In this document: positions 6,905-9,216 of the stretch, piece after piece
Layout of the letters: the number at the start of each line of letters is the position of its first letter
Numbering within the stretch: position 1 is the stretch's first letter
NCBI GenBank assembly: GCA_027620105.1
Contig: JAQCIA010000062.1
Span: 1-9,216, forward strand
DNA: 9,216 nucleotides
Direction: 5' to 3'
Source: Verrucomicrobiota bacterium
GTDB lineage: Bacteria; Verrucomicrobiota; Kiritimatiellia; UBA8416; JAIOPI01
Program-made: the position numbers and the translations under genes
The notes under the pieces: model-generated
Databases searched by the model: none
Told to the model about the DNA's origin: nothing
Seen by the model: the letters and a program-made list of their open reading frames with translations, nothing else

Positions 6905-8272
6905 ATGTCGACGTCACCAGACCCGCTTGCGCGCACCATGATCCTCTCGAAGGGTGGGCGGCCGACCGCCCTGCGGTTCCAGAAGTATAAGCTGCTGGTC
7001 GTCAGCGGTCCGCGGCAGGGGGAAGCGGTGGTGATCGACCGCGAGGTGTTCACGATCGGCGCCGGGAGCGACAGCGGTTTCGTGGTGGAGGATCCGGCGG
7101 TGTCGCGCCGCCATTGCGAGATTCAGGTGGGGCCGGAGGGAGTCATGATCCGCGACCTCGACAGCACGAATGGCACCACGATGCACGGGGTCCGCATCTG
7201 CCAGGCGTATTTGACGGAGGGCGCGGAGTTCCAAGTGGGCTCGACACGGCTGGTCTTCTGTCCGCTGCAGGAAACTGTGGTGCACCCGCTGAGCCGGCGA
7301 GAATCCTTTGGCCGCCTGCTGGGGCAGAGCGTGGGCATGCGCCGGTTGTTTCACCTGGCAGAGACCTTCGCCGCGTCGGATGCCCCGATCCTGATTGAAG
7401 GCGAGACCGGCACGGGCAAGGAGTTGCTGGCCGAAGCGATCCATGCGCACAGCCCGCGGCGCCAGCGCCCTTTCGTGGTGATCGACTGTGGGACGCTGGC
7501 GAAAGGCATGGTGGAGAGCGAGCTGTTCGGCCACGTCAAGGGGGCCTTCACGGGGGCTGCCGACGCGCGTCTGGGGGCGTTCGAGACGGCGGCCGGCGGC
7601 ACGGTTTTTCTCGATGAGATTGGCGAGTGCGATCCGGAACTGCAGCCGAAGCTGTTGCGCGTGCTGGAGAAGAAGGAAGTGCGGCGCGTGGGATCGAACC
7701 AGGTGCGGTCCATCGACGTGCGCATTCTGGCGGCGACGAACCGCAAACTCGAAGCGGAGGTGAAGGCCGGCCGGTTCCGCGAAGATCTTTACTACCGGCT
7801 GGCCGGTGTGCGCCTGGAACTGCCGGCCCTGCGTCGGCGCCGCGATGATCTGCCGCTGTTGACGCGACACTTCCTCAAGGATCTGGCGGGGGTGGATGCC
7901 GAAGTCGCGGTCGACGGCCTGGCGGGGGCGCTGGAGCTGTTCAGCCACTACGAGTGGCCGGGCAATGTGCGCGAATTGCGCAACGTGATCCAGATGGCGG
8001 TGCATGGCCAGCAGGGCAAATTGGATCTCGGGGCGTGCCTGTACCTCGCTCGCATCCGCGAGTCGCAGGCGGCGGCCGAACCCGTGTTTGCGGGGACCGC
8101 GCCGTTCAAGGATGCCAAGGGGCGGCTGGTGGAGCAGTTCGAGCGCGAGTATGTCGAGGCGTTGCTGGCGCGCCACGCGGGGAACGTTTCGCGTGCCGCC
8201 CGCGAGGCGCAGATCGAGCGCGCTTACCTGCAGCGGCTGATTCGCAAGCACGGGCTGAAGGACCAGTCCTAG
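6905..8272 (+). CDS. FHA-domain sigma54-dependent transcriptional activator
   Basis: The product is 455 aa from ATG 6905. Residues about 34-113 form an FHA (phosphothreonine-binding) domain, with FTIGAGSDSGFVVEDPAVSR (49-68), RRHCEI and LDSTNGT. Residues 135-365 are the sigma54 AAA+ domain: Walker A GETGTGKE (166-173), the sigma54-contacting GAFTGA loop (213-218), Walker B TVFLDE (233-238), AATNR sensor and REDLYYRL arginine region, and WPGNVRELRN (351-360). A Fis-type helix-turn-helix lies at about 410-453 (AGNVSRAAREAQIERAYLQRLIRKHGL). There is no receiver domain, so the signal is probably Ser/Thr phosphorylation of a partner recognised by the FHA domain. Start choice: TTG 6869 and ATG 6896 overlap a likely promoter; ATG 6905 is preferred, ATG 6941 is possible. 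Before the IS insertion it was divergent to moxR across about 290 bp, suggesting it controls that operon. Confidence 0.93.
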   Translation: MSTSPDPLARTMILSKGGRPTALRFQKYKLLVVSGPRQGEAVVIDREVFTIGAGSDSGFVVEDPAVSRRHCEIQVGPEGVMIRDLDSTNGTTMHGVRICQAYLTEGAEFQVGSTRLVFCPLQETVVHPLSRRESFGRLLGQSVGMRRLFHLAETFAASDAPILIEGETGTGKELLAEAIHAHSPRRQRPFVVIDCGTLAKGMVESELFGHVKGAFTGAADARLGAFETAAGGTVFLDEIGECDPELQPKLLRVLEKKEVRRVGSNQVRSIDVRILAATNRKLEAEVKAGRFREDLYYRLAGVRLELPALRRRRDDLPLLTRHFLKDLAGVDAEVAVDGLAGALELFSHYEWPGNVRELRNVIQMAVHGQQGKLDLGACLYLARIRESQAAAEPVFAGTAPFKDAKGRLVEQFEREYVEALLARHAGNVSRAAREAQIERAYLQRLIRKHGLKDQS

Positions 8273-9216
8273 TTTTCCGGCGGGGGCGCGCCCCAAAGGT
8301 TCAGGTAGGCATCGAGCGGCCCGTGCAGGGGCGTGCGGGCATGCAACCACCGGATCGGGGCATAGAAGGATTCGGCGCGGCTTATGGCGGCGACGGATGG
8401 CAGGCGCCCGTCGGTTATGGCGCGGTACACGGGGCCCATGCTCAAGGGGTAGAGCAGGACCAGCAACAGGGCGAGAACGACGGCGGCCGCGGCGCGCCGC
8501 TTGCGTTGCCGGTGGGCGATCCGATCCAGGAGTGCCTGCGCATCCCCGCACGTAATCTGATGATGCTTAAGAATCAGCCGGCCGATGTGGGTGGCCTGCG
8601 AGATCCGACCCGCCGCCAGCGCCTGTTCGGCGTCGCCGAGGAGGCGCCGGACGTGGTGGTGCGCCTCCGAGGCCTGGCGCTCCAAGACATCCATGGGCGA
8701 CGGACCCGTGGTGATGGCGCGGGCCTCGCGGCACAGCGCGAGACAGCGCTCGTAGTCCTGCGCCGCGAGGGCGGCGGAGGCGGCCGCGCGCAGCCGCTCC
8801 AGTTGCGTTTCGGCCGCCGCCAGCGCCTGGGTGATCGTATCGATGTCGGCGGTGGAGCGCGCCAACTCGTCCGCGAACGCGGAGGTTGCGGACGAGCCGG
8901 TGGCGGTGAATAGCGACTGCAGTTCCGGGTGCTGCGCTTCGACGCGCGTCAGACGCAGCCGGCCCTCGCGGGCTTTTTCGACCGCCGCGCGGGCGTCGTG
9001 CAGCCGGTGCTCCCCCAGCAACGCCCGCGCGCGGTTGCCCTCCTGGCAGACGGCCACGATGTCGCGCTCGGCCAGGCGCCACGGGATCTCACGGCGCAGG
9101 TCGTCGAACTCATCGCTCTCGGCTAGAAGGTCGTACTCGTTCAGGCGTTCGCGCGCGACTTCGTACTGCTCCTGTTGCATGGCGGCCGTAATGGCTTGGC
9201 CGACCACCTCCTTGCG
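8269..9216 (-). CDS. Helical-repeat protein with one C-terminal membrane anchor (N-terminus beyond window)
   Basis: The frame is open from the right edge to TAG 8271-8269 and encodes at least 315 residues. GTG 9207 is not a convincing start, because the frame continues to the edge and the GGAG before it is too close, so the gene is probably longer. Most of the protein is alanine- and arginine-rich amphipathic helix, with TPR-like pairs (AITAAMQQEQYEVARERLNEY; AASAALAAQDYERCLALCREA; AEQALAAGRISQATHIGRLIL). A basic stretch RQRKRR precedes one membrane segment at about residues 241-258 (AAVVLALLLVLLYPLSM). A tail of about 55 residues follows, with a YAPIRWL...TPLHGPLDAYLNLWG motif. I do not recognise a named family. 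The long helical part is probably cytoplasmic and the short tail outside. It converges on the activator gene with overlapping stop codons. A role in signalling to the FHA activator is possible but unsupported by motifs. Confidence 0.8.
   Translation of the reverse strand, partial: RKEVVGQAITAAMQQEQYEVARERLNEYDLLAESDEFDDLRREIPWRLAERDIVAVCQEGNRARALLGEHRLHDARAAVEKAREGRLRLTRVEAQHPELQSLFTATGSSATSAFADELARSTADIDTITQALAAAETQLERLRAAASAALAAQDYERCLALCREARAITTGPSPMDVLERQASEAHHHVRRLLGDAEQALAAGRISQATHIGRLILKHHQITCGDAQALLDRIAHRQRKRRAAAAVVLALLLVLLYPLSMGPVYRAITDGRLPSVAAISRAESFYAPIRWLHARTPLHGPLDAYLNLWGAPPPEN

Noticed and set aside
6914..8551. Minus-strand frame of 545 codons
   Set aside because: It is antisense to the FHA-sigma54 activator and overlaps the partial gene at its other end; low-complexity shadow of GC-rich coding DNA.

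Overview
The window is GC-rich, gene-dense bacterial chromosome. The gene set (MoxR AAA+ ATPase, DUF58 protein, BatA-type von Willebrand factor A membrane protein, FHA-domain sigma54 activator, DruA-type transposase) resembles Planctomycetes/Verrucomicrobia/Kiritimatiellota genomes. This assignment is inferred from gene types only and is not firm.

Left part (1-4481, all on the minus strand): a three-gene operon read right to left. It starts with a MoxR ATPase (4481-3438), continues with a DUF58/VWA-like protein (3283-2324), and ends with a large BatA-like multi-domain VWA protein (2307-1) that runs off the left edge. This is the widespread MoxR/VWA module, in which the ATPase is thought to remodel or mature targets together with VWA proteins at the membrane. 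The 154-bp gap between moxR and the DUF58 gene holds ACTG-type heptad repeats in opposite orientations.

Middle (4482-6868): the control region of the operon, interrupted by an insertion sequence. Upstream of moxR lie a strong Shine-Dalgarno, a sigma54-type (-24/-12) promoter candidate at 4538-4524, a dyad just upstream of it, and three TGCRTAC half-sites spaced by 11 and 22 bp at about -110 to -150, where an enhancer would be expected. A 2126-bp ISAs1-family element follows (4714-6839), with 22-bp terminal inverted repeats and a perfect 9-bp target duplication. It carries a DruA (DUF4338)-ISAs1 transposase fusion broken by two single-base frameshifts, the second at a run of seven C ending in TGA.

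Right part: on the other side of the element a sigma54-dependent activator with an N-terminal FHA domain is read rightwards (6905-8272). It has a sigma70-like promoter positioned so that its transcript would be nearly leaderless. It converges tail to tail, with a 4-bp stop-codon overlap, on a partial helical-repeat/single-membrane-anchor protein (9216-8269).

Main hypothesis: the FHA-sigma54 activator is the divergently encoded regulator of the moxR-DUF58-batA operon, acting on the phased half-sites and the sigma54 promoter. A recent IS insertion has pushed regulator and operon about 2.1 kb apart without removing either promoter.
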